From NCBI GenBank assembly GCA_963835735.1, contig CAWIGP010000002.1, positions 434,001-498,000 of the forward strand: a DNA stretch of 64,000 bases. Direction: 5' to 3'. The notes below the pieces were generated by a model, which saw nothing but the letters and a program-made list of their open reading frames with translations, was not told the DNA's origin and searched no databases. How positions within the stretch are numbered: the stretch's first letter is position 1; each line of letters begins with the position of its first letter. This document shows, piece after piece, positions 34,108 to 45,039 of this stretch. The translations under genes were made by a program, and so were the position numbers. The DNA is from DASQMT01 sp963835735. GTDB taxonomy: Bacteria; Actinomycetota; Thermoleophilia; Solirubrobacterales; Solirubrobacteraceae.

Positions 34108-35913
34108 ATGAGGACCGGCACGCGACTCGCGCGGCTCGACGACGAACGTCTCGCGACGCTCGTCGGCCGCGGCGACACGGCCGCGTTCGAGGCGCTGTAC
34201 GACCGTCATCACGCGGCGTTGCTGGCGTTCTGCCGCCACCTGGTCGGCGACCGCCAGGACGGCGAGGACGCGCTGCAGCAGGCGTTCCTGCGCGCGCATC
34301 GCGCGCTCACCGACGGGCGCGTTCCCGACCGGGTGAAGCCGTGGCTGTTCGCGATCGCGCGCAACCGGTGTCTGACGCTGCTTGCCGCGCGACGCGACGC
34401 CGCCGTGCCGAGCGACGAACTCGAGCCCAGCTTCGACGGTCTGTCGAGCGACGTCGAGCGCCGCGCAGACCTGCGCGAGCTCGTGTCCGAGATCGCCCGG
34501 CTCCCCGACGATCAGCGCGGCGCGCTCGTGCTGGCGGAGCTGGGTGACTTCAGCCACGACGAGATCGCGCGGGTGATCGGCTGTCCGGCCGCCAAGGTCA
34601 AGGCGCTGGTCTTCCAGGCGCGGACGACGCTGGTCGCCGACCGTGACGCGCGGCGAACGCCGTGCGAGGAGATCCGCACGCTGCTCGAGACGGCCCGCGG
34701 CGGCGTGCTGCGCCGCGGCGCGCTGCGCCGGCACCTGCGGCAGTGCGATCCGTGCGCCACGTATCGGGTCGCGATGGAGGGTCGCCGCTCGGGGCTGGCG
34801 CTCGTTCTGCCGGTCGCCCCGAGCGCAGGGCTGAAGGCCGCCGTGCTGGGCGGCGCCGGTGGGCTGGGCGGCGGCGCGGAGTCCGCGGCGGCCGCGGCAG
34901 CGCTGGTCGGCCCCGGCGCGTTGGGTGCTGCGTCCGGGGGCGGGGCCGTCGCGGCCGGCGGCGGAGCCGCTGCGGCCGGCGGCGGAGCCGTCGCGGCGCT
35001 CGTCACGAAAGCCGCGGTCGCGGTCGCGATCGGCGCCGGCGCTGCAGGCGGCGCGGTCGCCATCCACGACGAAGGGCCGGACCGGCGGACCCCGCCGGTC
35101 ACGATCGAGCGCGCGGCCGATCGCCCTCAAGCTGACCGGCCAGCGGCGGCGACGGCCGTCGAGGACGTGCCGGGGCAGCCGGTGAGCGACACGTTGCCCG
35201 GCGCCGCGGCGGCGGACTCCACGGCCCAGACGCACGAGCGGCCACGCCGGCGCCGCCTCGGGGCGCTGCTCCGCCTGGCGTCCGATTCGCCCGCGGCGCG
35301 CCGCCGGATTCGCCGGCTCGCAGCCACTTCACCCGCGGCCCGCCGCCGGATCCTCCGGCTCGCAGCCACTTCACCCGTGGCCCGCCGCCGGATCCTCCGG
35401 CTCGCAGCCACTTCACCCGCAGCCCGCCGCCGGATCCTCCAGCTCGCAGCCACTTCACCCGCAGCCCGCCGCCGGATCCTCCAGCTCGCAGCCACTTCAC
35501 CCGCGGCCCGCCGCCGGATCCTCCAGCTCGCAGCCACTTCACCCGCGGCCCGCGAACGGATTCGCCGGCTGGCAGCCGGCTCACCGGCGGCCGGCGACCG
35601 GATCCGCCAGCTCGTGAAGCGCTCGCACCAGTCCGCCGGGGCCGGCGTAAGCGACGGGGCCACCGGCCCGCTGAGCCGCCGACGCCGCCAGCCTGACGCG
35701 CAGTCCGCGCCCGTCCCCGCTGCGACGGCGACGCCGACGCCATCCGCCACCCCGGAGCCGGTGGCGTCACCGCCGCCGCACCGGCGGCGTCGCGACCGGC
35801 CCGCCGCGACGGCCACGCCGGCGCCTACCGCCGAGCCGGCGCCGGTGATCGAGGCGACGCCCGTGCCCGAACCCACCGCGACGCCGACGGCCACAGCAAC
35901 ACCGGAGCCGTAG
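34108..35913 (+). CDS. ECF-type sigma factor with zinc-finger, membrane-like and 14-residue repeat C-terminal extension
   Basis: 601 residues. Sigma region 2 covers about 20-95 (FEALYDRHHAALLAFCRHL, KPWLFAIARNRCL) and region 4 about 125-185 (RLPDDQRGALVLAELGDFSHDEIA). A ZAS-type HxxxCxxC (His209, Cys213, Cys216) follows, as in anti-sigma zinc fingers, then a very Ala/Gly-rich stretch (about 240-330). Residues 394-505 are eight copies of a 14-residue unit SPAARRRILRLAAT. The end is Pro/Thr-rich. Known ECF sigma factors are under 250 residues. Here the sigma and its likely control module are fused. Self-regulation is inference. Confidence 0.85.
   Translation: MRTGTRLARLDDERLATLVGRGDTAAFEALYDRHHAALLAFCRHLVGDRQDGEDALQQAFLRAHRALTDGRVPDRVKPWLFAIARNRCLTLLAARRDAAVPSDELEPSFDGLSSDVERRADLRELVSEIARLPDDQRGALVLAELGDFSHDEIARVIGCPAAKVKALVFQARTTLVADRDARRTPCEEIRTLLETARGGVLRRGALRRHLRQCDPCATYRVAMEGRRSGLALVLPVAPSAGLKAAVLGGAGGLGGGAESAAAAAALVGPGALGAASGGGAVAAGGGAAAAGGGAVAALVTKAAVAVAIGAGAAGGAVAIHDEGPDRRTPPVTIERAADRPQADRPAAATAVEDVPGQPVSDTLPGAAAADSTAQTHERPRRRRLGALLRLASDSPAARRRIRRLAATSPAARRRILRLAATSPVARRRILRLAATSPAARRRILQLAATSPAARRRILQLAATSPAARRRILQLAATSPAARERIRRLAAGSPAAGDRIRQLVKRSHQSAGAGVSDGATGPLSRRRRQPDAQSAPVPAATATPTPSATPEPVASPPPHRRRRDRPAATATPAPTAEPAPVIEATPVPEPTATPTATATPEP
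35287..35622 (+). repeat. 42-bp minisatellite, 8 units, inside the sigma factor gene
   Basis: Eight in-frame units of 42 bases encode SPAARRRIxRLAAT-type blocks. The central units starting at 35413, 35455 and 35497 differ by only a few bases, while the outer units (35287, 35539, 35581) are more diverged. The reading frame is kept throughout. Copy number may vary between strains. Basic, amphipathic helical units suggest nucleic-acid or surface binding, which is inference. Confidence 0.9.
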
Positions 35914-36001
35914 CGCGCCAGTCCATGCGGTCCCCGCAGCCGGAGTGGCCGGTTACAGGCGCGCGGTCAAGGATCCCGCGCGAGCCGCGGTAGCCGGCTG
36001 C

Positions 36002-36916
36002 TCAGACCCAGAGCCGTGTCGTGAGTCCGCGCTCCGTGCTCAGCATGTCGAGACGGCTCGTCTTCTGGCGGGCGACCCAGAGGCCGGCCCCGCGGGCGTG
36101 CCACGATCCCGGTGGCACGTAGCCGGCGAGCGGGTCGTCGAGCCCAGGCCCGTGGTCGGAGATCTCGCAGACGAAATGCTCGCCGACCCGGCCGATCCGT
36201 AGCTCGCGCGCCCCGCCGCCGTAGCTGTGCGCGTTGGCGAGCACCTCGCCCGCCGCGAGGATCATGTTCTCGGCTTGGGAGTCGGCGACCTCCGCCGCCG
36301 CCATCTCGGCCCGGAGGAGCAGGCTAAGCGCCCGGGCGTCGAGGTTGGCAGGCACGGCCCTGAGGCCGGCCACGTCCTCCGGGGCCGGCGTATGAGCCCG
36401 CACGACGTCCTCGGGACGGTGGTAGTGGCCGTTGTCCGACCACCGGCTGTTCAACGTGCGCGGGTGCGTCTGCCACGATCCTTCAACAACCGAGAGGGGC
36501 TGTTCGCGCACGTCCAGCCCGCACAGGATCGTCACCGGGTGGTGCGCGAACGCCGGGTTCAGTAGCGCCTCGTAGCGGACCCACGTATCGCTCTGCTCCT
36601 GTGTGCGGCAGAGGGGCAACTCGCCGAAGACCCGGACCCGCTGCGCCCCACCGCGCAGGTACCGGCGGACCTGGGCGTCGTACCCGGCGAGGGCGTCCTC
36701 GGGACGCGTGTAATAGGTGTCGCGGTCGATGTAGTCGATCCGGCCCGCGAGCGCGCCGAGCGCCTCCTCGAGCAGCGCGCGCTTGCGCGGGTCGACGACG
36801 AGGACGACCGCCTCGTGCGCGGCCAAGCCCTCGGCGAGGAACGGGGCGACGCGATCGACGAGGGCACTGTCCTCGCCGTACTCGTACATGTTGTGATGGC
36901 CGGGCGCGGGGCTCAC
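36002..36916 (-). CDS. MEDS-domain sensor with anti-sigma-type HATPase domain
   Basis: 304 residues. The N-terminal two-thirds match the MEDS (DcmR-like sensory) pattern: HNMYEYGEDSALVDRVAPFLAEGLAAHEAVVLV and DTYYTRPEDALAGYDAQVR, with FGELPL. The C-terminal part is a GHKL ATPase of the RsbW type: NMILAAGEVLANAHSYGG (N box) and DHGPGLDDP (G1), ending GAGLWVARQ. Such proteins are switch kinases or anti-sigma factors responding to redox or small molecules. The sigma factor is encoded next to it (convergent), which makes it a candidate partner. Confidence 0.85.
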   Translation of the reverse strand: MSPAPGHHNMYEYGEDSALVDRVAPFLAEGLAAHEAVVLVVDPRKRALLEEALGALAGRIDYIDRDTYYTRPEDALAGYDAQVRRYLRGGAQRVRVFGELPLCRTQEQSDTWVRYEALLNPAFAHHPVTILCGLDVREQPLSVVEGSWQTHPRTLNSRWSDNGHYHRPEDVVRAHTPAPEDVAGLRAVPANLDARALSLLLRAEMAAAEVADSQAENMILAAGEVLANAHSYGGGARELRIGRVGEHFVCEISDHGPGLDDPLAGYVPPGSWHARGAGLWVARQKTSRLDMLSTERGLTTRLWV

Positions 36917-37007
36917 GAGATCATCTACACGGACGGATCAGTATCTCACCCGAGCAGGCCGACGCATACGCCCCGGCCCGCGACGAGCGGGCCGGGGCGG
37001 AGCTGTT

Positions 37008-39137
<2,130 letters not shown>

Positions 39138-39188
39138 AACAGTGGCTCCAAAGTCGGAAAATCTCAGTGGATGCCACTTAGATTAGCG

Positions 39189-40430
39189 TCATTTGATTGC
39201 GAGAACAACCTTCTCTCCGAGCAGGGGGCGGGTGCGCCACGCCTCGAACGCTACGACGAGCGCGAGCGCGGCGGCCGCAGCTCCGAACACCTCGAACGTG
39301 GTGGTCAGCCCGAGCGGCGTGACGAGCAGCCCGGCGAGGATCGCCGGCAGCGACAGCGCCCCGTAGGCGACGACGTAGAACGCGGACATCACGGCCGCGC
39401 GGTGCTCGTTCGGGATCACGACGGAGAGCGCGCGCAGCGCCCCCAGGAACGCGACGCCGAAGCCGGCCCCGCCGATCAGCGACCCGGCGACGAACAGCGG
39501 CGCCGAGTCGGCGGCCGCGGCGGCGACGATCGCCAGCATCCCCACCGCGAGCGCGATCGACCCGCCGGCCGCGCCTACCCAGGGCCGCGACCGTCCGAAC
39601 GCGAGCTGCGCCAGCGCCGCCGAGCCCGCGAGCAGGAACACGCCGACGCCGGCCACGAGATGGTCGCCGCTGTCGAACAGGCTCGACGAGAGCTGCGGCC
39701 CGAGCGAGAAGAACAGCCCGCCGATCGACCACGAGGAGATCACCGCCAGCGCGGCGAGCAGGAACGCGCGCCGGACCGGGGCGGGCACGCTCGGACGCTG
39801 CGGCGTCAGCCGCGGCCGCGAGCGCTCGCGCACCGGCTCGGGCATCAGCAGCGCGCCGGCGAACGCGACCGCGAACAGGACGAACAGCAGGACGTACGGC
39901 AGCACCCGCGGGGCCGGCAGCAGCTCGACGAGCGTGGCCGACGCGAGCATCCCGACCCCCAGCCCGGCGGCGCTCAGCACGCCGTTGGCCAGCCCGACCG
40001 CGGCCGGGTCGCGACGCGGGTGCAGGTCGAGCATCGCCGCGCTGGCCGCCGCCAGCGCCAGCCCCGTTGCGAGGCCCTGCAGCCCGCGGGCGACGAACAG
40101 CCACCCGACCGAGCCGGCCGCCATGAACACGACCGTCGTCGCCATCAGGGCACCGAGCGCGGCGAGCAGCACGGGGCGCCGGCCGACTTCGTCGGACAGG
40201 CGGCCGGCGATGACCAGCGTCGCGAGCACCCCGAACGCGTAGGTCCCGTACACAAGCGTGAGCACGAGCGGCGAGAACCCCCACAGCTCGCGGTATGTCT
40301 CATAAAGCGGCGACGGGGTGACCGAGGCGAACAGCGCGAGCCCGATGACCGACGTCACCAGCCCGTACGCCAACGGCTGGGGAAGCGTGCGGCGCGTTGT
40401 CTCAGGCTGGGGAGCGAGCGAGGCCGACAT
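39189..40430 (-). CDS. MFS transporter (12 TM)
   Basis: 413 residues from the ATG at 40430, which follows a good gaaggag ribosome-binding site. A longer frame to 40499 has no signal or homology. Motif A appears as AGRLSDEVGRRPVLLAALG, motif B as ARGLQGLATGLALAA. About 12 membrane helices are visible. The substrate is unknown. It is divergent from an ArsR-type regulator, with an inverted repeat between the two, so it is probably repressed by it. Confidence 0.9.
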   Translation of the reverse strand: MSASLAPQPETTRRTLPQPLAYGLVTSVIGLALFASVTPSPLYETYRELWGFSPLVLTLVYGTYAFGVLATLVIAGRLSDEVGRRPVLLAALGALMATTVVFMAAGSVGWLFVARGLQGLATGLALAAASAAMLDLHPRRDPAAVGLANGVLSAAGLGVGMLASATLVELLPAPRVLPYVLLFVLFAVAFAGALLMPEPVRERSRPRLTPQRPSVPAPVRRAFLLAALAVISSWSIGGLFFSLGPQLSSSLFDSGDHLVAGVGVFLLAGSAALAQLAFGRSRPWVGAAGGSIALAVGMLAIVAAAAADSAPLFVAGSLIGGAGFGVAFLGALRALSVVIPNEHRAAVMSAFYVVAYGALSLPAILAGLLVTPLGLTTTFEVFGAAAAALALVVAFEAWRTRPLLGEKVVLAIK

Positions 40431-40447
40431 GATCTCCTTCGATATTT

Positions 40448-40473
40448 CCAACTTGTTGGAAGCTTCGAAGTTG
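40448..40473. promoter_or_regulatory. Inverted repeats between MFS and ArsR genes (likely operator)
   Basis: tccaacttgttgga (40447-40460) is a dyad with arms tccaa/ttgga, and caactt (40449-40454) is matched by aagttg at 40468-40473 around the symmetric agcttcgaag. Overlapping dyads in a 56-base divergent spacer fit an ArsR-type operator controlling both genes. Binding is inferred. Confidence 0.6.
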
Positions 40474-40486
40474 TAGCATCCACACC

Positions 40487-40804
40487 GTGCCGGCCGCAAG
40501 CGTCCGCGAGAAGATCCCGCACCCGACCGTCGATGCGTTCGACCTGGCGACGATCATGCGCACCGTCGGCGACCCGCTGCGGCTGGAGATCGTGCGCCTG
40601 CTCGCCGACGGCAGCGAGTGGAACTGCAACGCGCTGCAGGACCGGCTCGGCCTGCCCGCCTCGACCGGCTCCTACCACCTGCGGCTGCTGCGCCAGGCGG
40701 GCGTGACACGAACCCGCGCGGCCGGGACGCAGCGCATCATCTCGCTGCGCCGCGACGACCTCGAGCGTCGCTTCCCGGGCCTCGTCGACGTACTGACGCG
40801 CTAG
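40487..40804 (+). CDS. ArsR-family HTH transcriptional regulator
   Basis: 105 residues from a GTG start. The winged helix is clear: IMRTVGDPLRLEIVRLLADG, then NALQDRLGLPASTGSYHLRLLRQAGVTRTRAAGTQRIISL. No CxC metal motif of the classic ArsR sensors is present, so the inducer is probably not arsenite-like. It is divergent from the MFS transporter, its likely target. The stop overlaps the pckG stop by a few bases. Confidence 0.9.
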   Translation: MPAASVREKIPHPTVDAFDLATIMRTVGDPLRLEIVRLLADGSEWNCNALQDRLGLPASTGSYHLRLLRQAGVTRTRAAGTQRIISLRRDDLERRFPGLVDVLTR

Positions 40805-42609
40805 GCGGCGCGGAGCCGCGACTCAAGCGCGTCGAGCTGCGCCCGCAGCTCCGCGGGCAGCTTGCCGCCGAACTTCGCGTAGAACTCGCGGATCGGCTCG
40901 ATCTCGGCGAGCCACTCGTCCGGGTCGACGCGCAACAGCTCGGTGACGTCGTCCGCGCCGATCGCGAGGCCGTCGGTGTCGAGCCCGCCGGGCGTCGGCA
41001 CTCGCCCGATCGGCGTGTCGGCCGCCTCGACCGCGTCGTCGCAGCGCCGGAACACCCACTCGAGCACGCGCGCGTTGTCGCCGAAGCCCGGCCACAGCCA
41101 GCGCCCGTCGCCCGGATCCTTGCGGAACCAGTTGACGTAGAAGACCTTCGGCAGCACCGCGCCGTCGCGGCGGCCGATCTCCAGCCAGTGGCGGAAGTAG
41201 TCGGCCATGTGGTAGCCGCAGAACGGCAGCATCGCGAACGGGTCGCGGCGCAGCTTGCCGACCGCGCTCTCCGCCGCCGCCGTCGTCTCGGAGCCCATGA
41301 TCGAGCCGAGGAAGACGCCGTGCTCCCAGTCGAACGCCTCGTGCACCAGCGGCACCACCCTCGAGCGGCGGCCGCCGAACAGGAACGCGTCGATCGGCAC
41401 GCCCGCGGGGTCCTGCCACTCGGGCGCGATCGCCGGGTCCTGCGCCGCCGGCACCGTGAAGCGCGAGTTCGGGTGCGCCGCCGGCGTGTCGGAGTCCGGC
41501 GTCCAGTCGTTCCCGTGCCAGTCGATCAGGTGCGCCGGCGGCTCGTCGGTCATCCCTTCCCACCAGATGTCACCGTCGTCGGTCTTGGCGCAGTTCGTGA
41601 AGATCGAGTTCTCGCGCAGCATGGCCAGTGCGTTCGGATTCGTCTTCTCGCTCGTGCCGGGCGCGACGCCGAAGAAGCCGGCCTCCGGGTTGATCGCATA
41701 GAGCCGCCCGTCGGAGCCGAACTTCATCCAGGCGATGTCGTCGCCGATCGTCTCGACCTTCCAGCCGGGGATCGACGGGATCAGCAGCGCGAGGTTCGTC
41801 TTGCCGCAGGCGCTGGGGAACGCCCCGGTCACGTACTTCACGGAGCCCTCGGGCGAGGTCAGCTTGAGGATCAGCATGTGCTCGGCCATCCAGCCCTCGT
41901 CGCGCGCCATCACCGACGCGATCCGCAGCGCGAAGCACTTCTTGCCGAGCAGCGCGTTGCCGCCGTAGCCGGAGCCGTACGACCAGATCTCGCGCGTCTC
42001 GGGGAAGTGGACGATGTACTTGTCCTCGTTGCACGGCCACGCGCTGCTCGTCTCACCGTGCGCCAGCGGCGCGCCGACCGAGTGCAGGCACGGCACGAAC
42101 GCGCCGTCGCCGCCGAGACCGTCCAGCGCGGCCTGGCCCATGCGAGTCATGATCCGCATCGACACCGCGGCGTAGGCGGAGTCGGTCAGCTGGACGGCGA
42201 TCTCGGAGATCGGCGAGCCGACCGGGCCCATCGAGAACGGCACGACGTACATCGTGCGGCCCTGCATCGAACCGGCGAACTTCTCCTCGAGCAGCGCGCG
42301 CATCTCGTCCGGGTCGCGCCAGTGGTTCGTCGGCCCGGCGTCGGCCTCCGACCGCGAGCAGATGAACGTCCGATCCTCGACGCGTGCGACGTCGCCCGGG
42401 TCCGACAGCGCGAGGTGGGAGTTGGGGCGCTTGGCGTCCGACAGACGCTCGAACGTGCCGGCGTCGACGAGCTGCCGGCACAGCCGGTCGTACTCGTCCG
42501 CGGAGCCGTCACACCAGTGGACTTCCTCGGGTTTGCAGAGGGAAACAGCCTCGTCGACCCATTCAAGTAGCCGGCGATGCGTGGTCGGGACGGTCGTTTC
42601 GGTGGCCAT
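40801..42609 (-). CDS. pckG: Phosphoenolpyruvate carboxykinase (GTP)
   Basis: 602 residues of GTP-type PEPCK. The P-loop FPSACGKTN lies at about 262-270, and the substrate and Mn site FSMGPVGSPIS and the later GDDIAWMKFG and NWFRKD motifs are present. It converts oxaloacetate and GTP to PEP and CO2 and is the first step of gluconeogenesis, needed when growing on C2 compounds or fatty acids. That fits with ethylmalonyl-CoA pathway genes in this window. The length is standard. Confidence 0.96.
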   Translation of the reverse strand: MATETTVPTTHRRLLEWVDEAVSLCKPEEVHWCDGSADEYDRLCRQLVDAGTFERLSDAKRPNSHLALSDPGDVARVEDRTFICSRSEADAGPTNHWRDPDEMRALLEEKFAGSMQGRTMYVVPFSMGPVGSPISEIAVQLTDSAYAAVSMRIMTRMGQAALDGLGGDGAFVPCLHSVGAPLAHGETSSAWPCNEDKYIVHFPETREIWSYGSGYGGNALLGKKCFALRIASVMARDEGWMAEHMLILKLTSPEGSVKYVTGAFPSACGKTNLALLIPSIPGWKVETIGDDIAWMKFGSDGRLYAINPEAGFFGVAPGTSEKTNPNALAMLRENSIFTNCAKTDDGDIWWEGMTDEPPAHLIDWHGNDWTPDSDTPAAHPNSRFTVPAAQDPAIAPEWQDPAGVPIDAFLFGGRRSRVVPLVHEAFDWEHGVFLGSIMGSETTAAAESAVGKLRRDPFAMLPFCGYHMADYFRHWLEIGRRDGAVLPKVFYVNWFRKDPGDGRWLWPGFGDNARVLEWVFRRCDDAVEAADTPIGRVPTPGGLDTDGLAIGADDVTELLRVDPDEWLAEIEPIREFYAKFGGKLPAELRAQLDALESRLRAA

Positions 42610-42657
42610 TGCGGGACCCTACCCGCCCTTAAGCCGCGGGTGCGCCTCTTACATCGA

Positions 42658-43161
42658 TCAGGATTTCCGCGGGACCAGGACCAGCCGCTTGAACTCCGCC
42701 ACAAGCACACCGTCCTGGTTGAGCACGCGGGTGTGCACGCGGACGGTACCGCGGTCCGGCTTGGACTGCGACTCGCGCACCTCGAGCACCTCGGACTCGC
42801 AGAACAGCGTGTCGCCGTGGAACACCGGCGCGGGATGCTTGAGCTCCTCTGTGGCGAGGTTTGCGATCGCCTTCCCGGACACGTCGGAGACGCTCATCCC
42901 CAGCGCGAGCGAGTAGACCAGCGGGCCGACGACGACGTTCCGGCCCTGCTGGGATGCCTTGGCGTAGACGTCGTTGATGTGCAGCGGGTGGTGGTTCATG
43001 GTGATGAGGCAGAACAGGTGGTCGTCGGCCTCGGTCACCGTCTTGGCCGGCCAGTGCTTGTAGACCGCGCCGACTTCGAACTCCTCGAGATAGCGGCCGT
43101 ATGGGTGGGCGCCGCTCGCCTCGCGTGCGGCCTGGTCGGTCTCGAACGATCGCGTGCTCAT
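42658..43161 (-). CDS. MaoC-type hydratase, likely mesaconyl-CoA hydratase
   Basis: 167 residues from the ATG at 43161. The hot-dog hydratase pattern is YKHWPAKTVTEADDHLFCLITMNHHPLHIND, with the catalytic Asp/His (HPLHxN), followed by VYSLALGM and RDRGTVRVHTRVLNQDG-type strand. It is divergent from a CitE-type lyase gene, with 41 bases between starts. In the ethylmalonyl-CoA pathway mesaconyl-CoA hydratase makes beta-methylmalyl-CoA, which a CitE-like lyase then splits. The specific substrate is inferred from this pairing. Family members elsewhere are often twice as long. Confidence 0.82.
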   Translation of the reverse strand: MSTRSFETDQAAREASGAHPYGRYLEEFEVGAVYKHWPAKTVTEADDHLFCLITMNHHPLHINDVYAKASQQGRNVVVGPLVYSLALGMSVSDVSGKAIANLATEELKHPAPVFHGDTLFCESEVLEVRESQSKPDRGTVRVHTRVLNQDGVLVAEFKRLVLVPRKS

Positions 43162-43202
43162 ACGGCGCCATGCTGCCATGAGCGGCGGTACGGTGCGCCC
43201 GT

Positions 43203-44253
43203 ATGCGCAATCCCCGCTCCTTCGCCCACCCGCTCGCCGTCGGGGCCCCCGACCCGCTGCTCGAGATTCCCGTCACCCCCTCGCGGATGATCCACTTCTT
43301 CGACCCGTCGAACGAGAAGATGGCGGCGAAGCTGCCCGACATCGCGGCCACGACCGACATCCTGCTCGGCAACCTCGAGGACGCGGTGCCGGCCGACCGC
43401 AAGGAGGCCGCGCGCGCCGGCCTCGTGAAGATCGGCCGCGAGGTCGACCTCGGCGGCACCGCGCTGTGGACGCGCGTGAACTCGCTCGACTCGCCGTGGG
43501 TGCTCGACGACCTCGTCACGCTCGTGGGCGAGATCGGCGACCGGCTCGACGTGATCATGGTCCCGAAGGTCGAGGGCGCGTGGGACATCCACTACGTCGA
43601 CCGGCTGCTCGCGCAGCTCGAGGCGAAGCGCGGGCTGGAGCGGCCGATCCTCGTGCACGCGATCCTGGAGACCGCGCTCGGCGTGACGAACGTGGAGGAG
43701 ATCGCGGCGGCGTCGCCGCGGATGCAGGGGATGAGCTTCGGCCCCGCGGACCTCGCCGCCTCGCGGCGGATGAAGACCACGCGCGTCGGCGGCGGCCATC
43801 CGGGCTACGTGGTGCTGTCGGACCCGGATCCCGAGCGCCCGGACGCGCCGCGCGTCAGCGCCCAGCAGGACCTCTGGCACTACTCGATCGGCCGCATGGT
43901 CGATGCCTGCGCGGCGACCGGGCATCCTCCCGTTCTACGGGCCGTTCGGCGACATCTCCGACGCCGCCGGCTGCGAGGCGCAGTTCCGCGCGGCGTTCCT
44001 GATGGGCTGCGTCGGCGCGTGGTCGCTGCATCCGCGCCAGATCGAGATCGCCAGGCGCGTCTTCTCCCCCGACCCGGAGGAGGTTCGCTTCGCCAAGCGG
44101 GTGCTCGAGGCGATCCCGGACGGCCGCGGCGTGCACATGCTCGACGGCAAGATGCAGGACGACGCCACCTGGAAGCAGTCCAAGGTGATGGTCGGGCTGG
44201 CGGAGATGCTGGCCGAGAAGGACCCCGAGTTGCGCGAGGCGTACGGCCTCTAG
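43203..44253 (+). CDS. CitE-type malyl-CoA/beta-methylmalyl-CoA lyase, frameshifted
   Basis: HpcH/CitE aldolase fold. The first 240 residues include RMIHFFDPSNEKMAAKLPDIA, LEDAVPADRK (acidic metal/CoA region), IMVPKVEGAWD and FGPADLAASRR (Mg ligands). After ACAATG the expected ILPFYGPFGDISDAAGCEAQF continues one base out of frame from 43924 to the stop at 44253, consistent with one extra G in the ggg at 43920-43922. Repaired, the protein is about 350 residues. It probably cleaves beta-methylmalyl-CoA and malyl-CoA to glyoxylate plus propionyl- or acetyl-CoA. Unrepaired, the frame runs on to 44918 with a meaningless tail. Confidence 0.8.
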
Positions 44254-44978
44254 CGGCGGAGCTTCACCGACTTGCGCGGGCAGCGCTGGCCCGGGTCGCC
44301 CATGCCCGAGCCCTTGGAGTACGCGAAGCAGCTGACGTAGGAGAAGCGGCCGCCGAAGGAGCCGGGGATGCGGACGGTCGCCGCCGCGACGTAGCGGCCG
44401 GCGCGCACGCGGCGGGTCTTGGCCTGCTTGGCGAACGGCGCACGCTTGGCGGTGCACACGTCGCGGTCGTTCGGCTTGCAGGGGCCGACGTAGAAGCGCG
44501 TCGGCGCCGTCAGCTTGACGCGCTTCGGCACCGTGTAGGTCTGGCTGATCCGGATCCGGCGCGTGCCGCGCTGCGCGAATGCGAGCGTGAACGCCGGCAG
44601 TACGTACGCGTTGCGACGCTTGGAGAGGGTGCTCGGCTGGGGCGAGGTGTAGTCGGTGGCGGGCAGGCCGTCGAGCCGCACGCGGACATGATGGTTGCGC
44701 TTGAACGAGCGCGCGAACGAATAGCTCCCGTCGGCGCCGGTCTGCTTCGACGCCACCTGCCGCCAGGCGCGCTTGAACGGATGCTCGCGGACCTCGAGGC
44801 GAACGGTCCGCCCCGCGAGCGGGGCCGCTCCCTCGGTCGCCCGCCCGGCGATCGTCGTCGCGTTGCCGAGCCGCACGCCGTCGGCCGGCGTCACCTTCAC
44901 CGACAGCTCGGCGGCTGAGGCGGGCGCGGCGAGCAGCAGCGCGAGCGCGAGCCCGATGAGCGTTGCCCGAACGGTCAC
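44250..44978 (-). CDS. Secreted beta-rich hypothetical protein
   Basis: 242 residues. The signal peptide (MTVRATLIGLALALLLAAPASA) is followed by a Big-/Ig-like beneath-the-wall pattern (LSVKVTPADGVRLGNATTIAGRA, GRTVRLEVREHPFKR). The C-terminal half is basic with Cys pairs (CKPNDRDVC, CFAYSKG, RCPRK). No enzyme motif. It ends four bases into the convergent lyase gene. Likely a cell-surface protein. Function unknown. Confidence 0.65.
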   Translation of the reverse strand: MTVRATLIGLALALLLAAPASAAELSVKVTPADGVRLGNATTIAGRATEGAAPLAGRTVRLEVREHPFKRAWRQVASKQTGADGSYSFARSFKRNHHVRVRLDGLPATDYTSPQPSTLSKRRNAYVLPAFTLAFAQRGTRRIRISQTYTVPKRVKLTAPTRFYVGPCKPNDRDVCTAKRAPFAKQAKTRRVRAGRYVAAATVRIPGSFGGRFSYVSCFAYSKGSGMGDPGQRCPRKSVKLRR

Positions 44979-45039
44979 GCCGGCTCAGGGTAGTGCAACG
45001 GCAGGTTAGAGCGCTGACGTGAGTGGGCATCGGTCGGGC

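Noticed and set aside
44254..44918. Extended tail of the lyase frame beyond 44253
   Set aside because: The tail is antisense to the secreted protein gene at 44250-44978 and has no lyase features. The true end is in the shifted frame.
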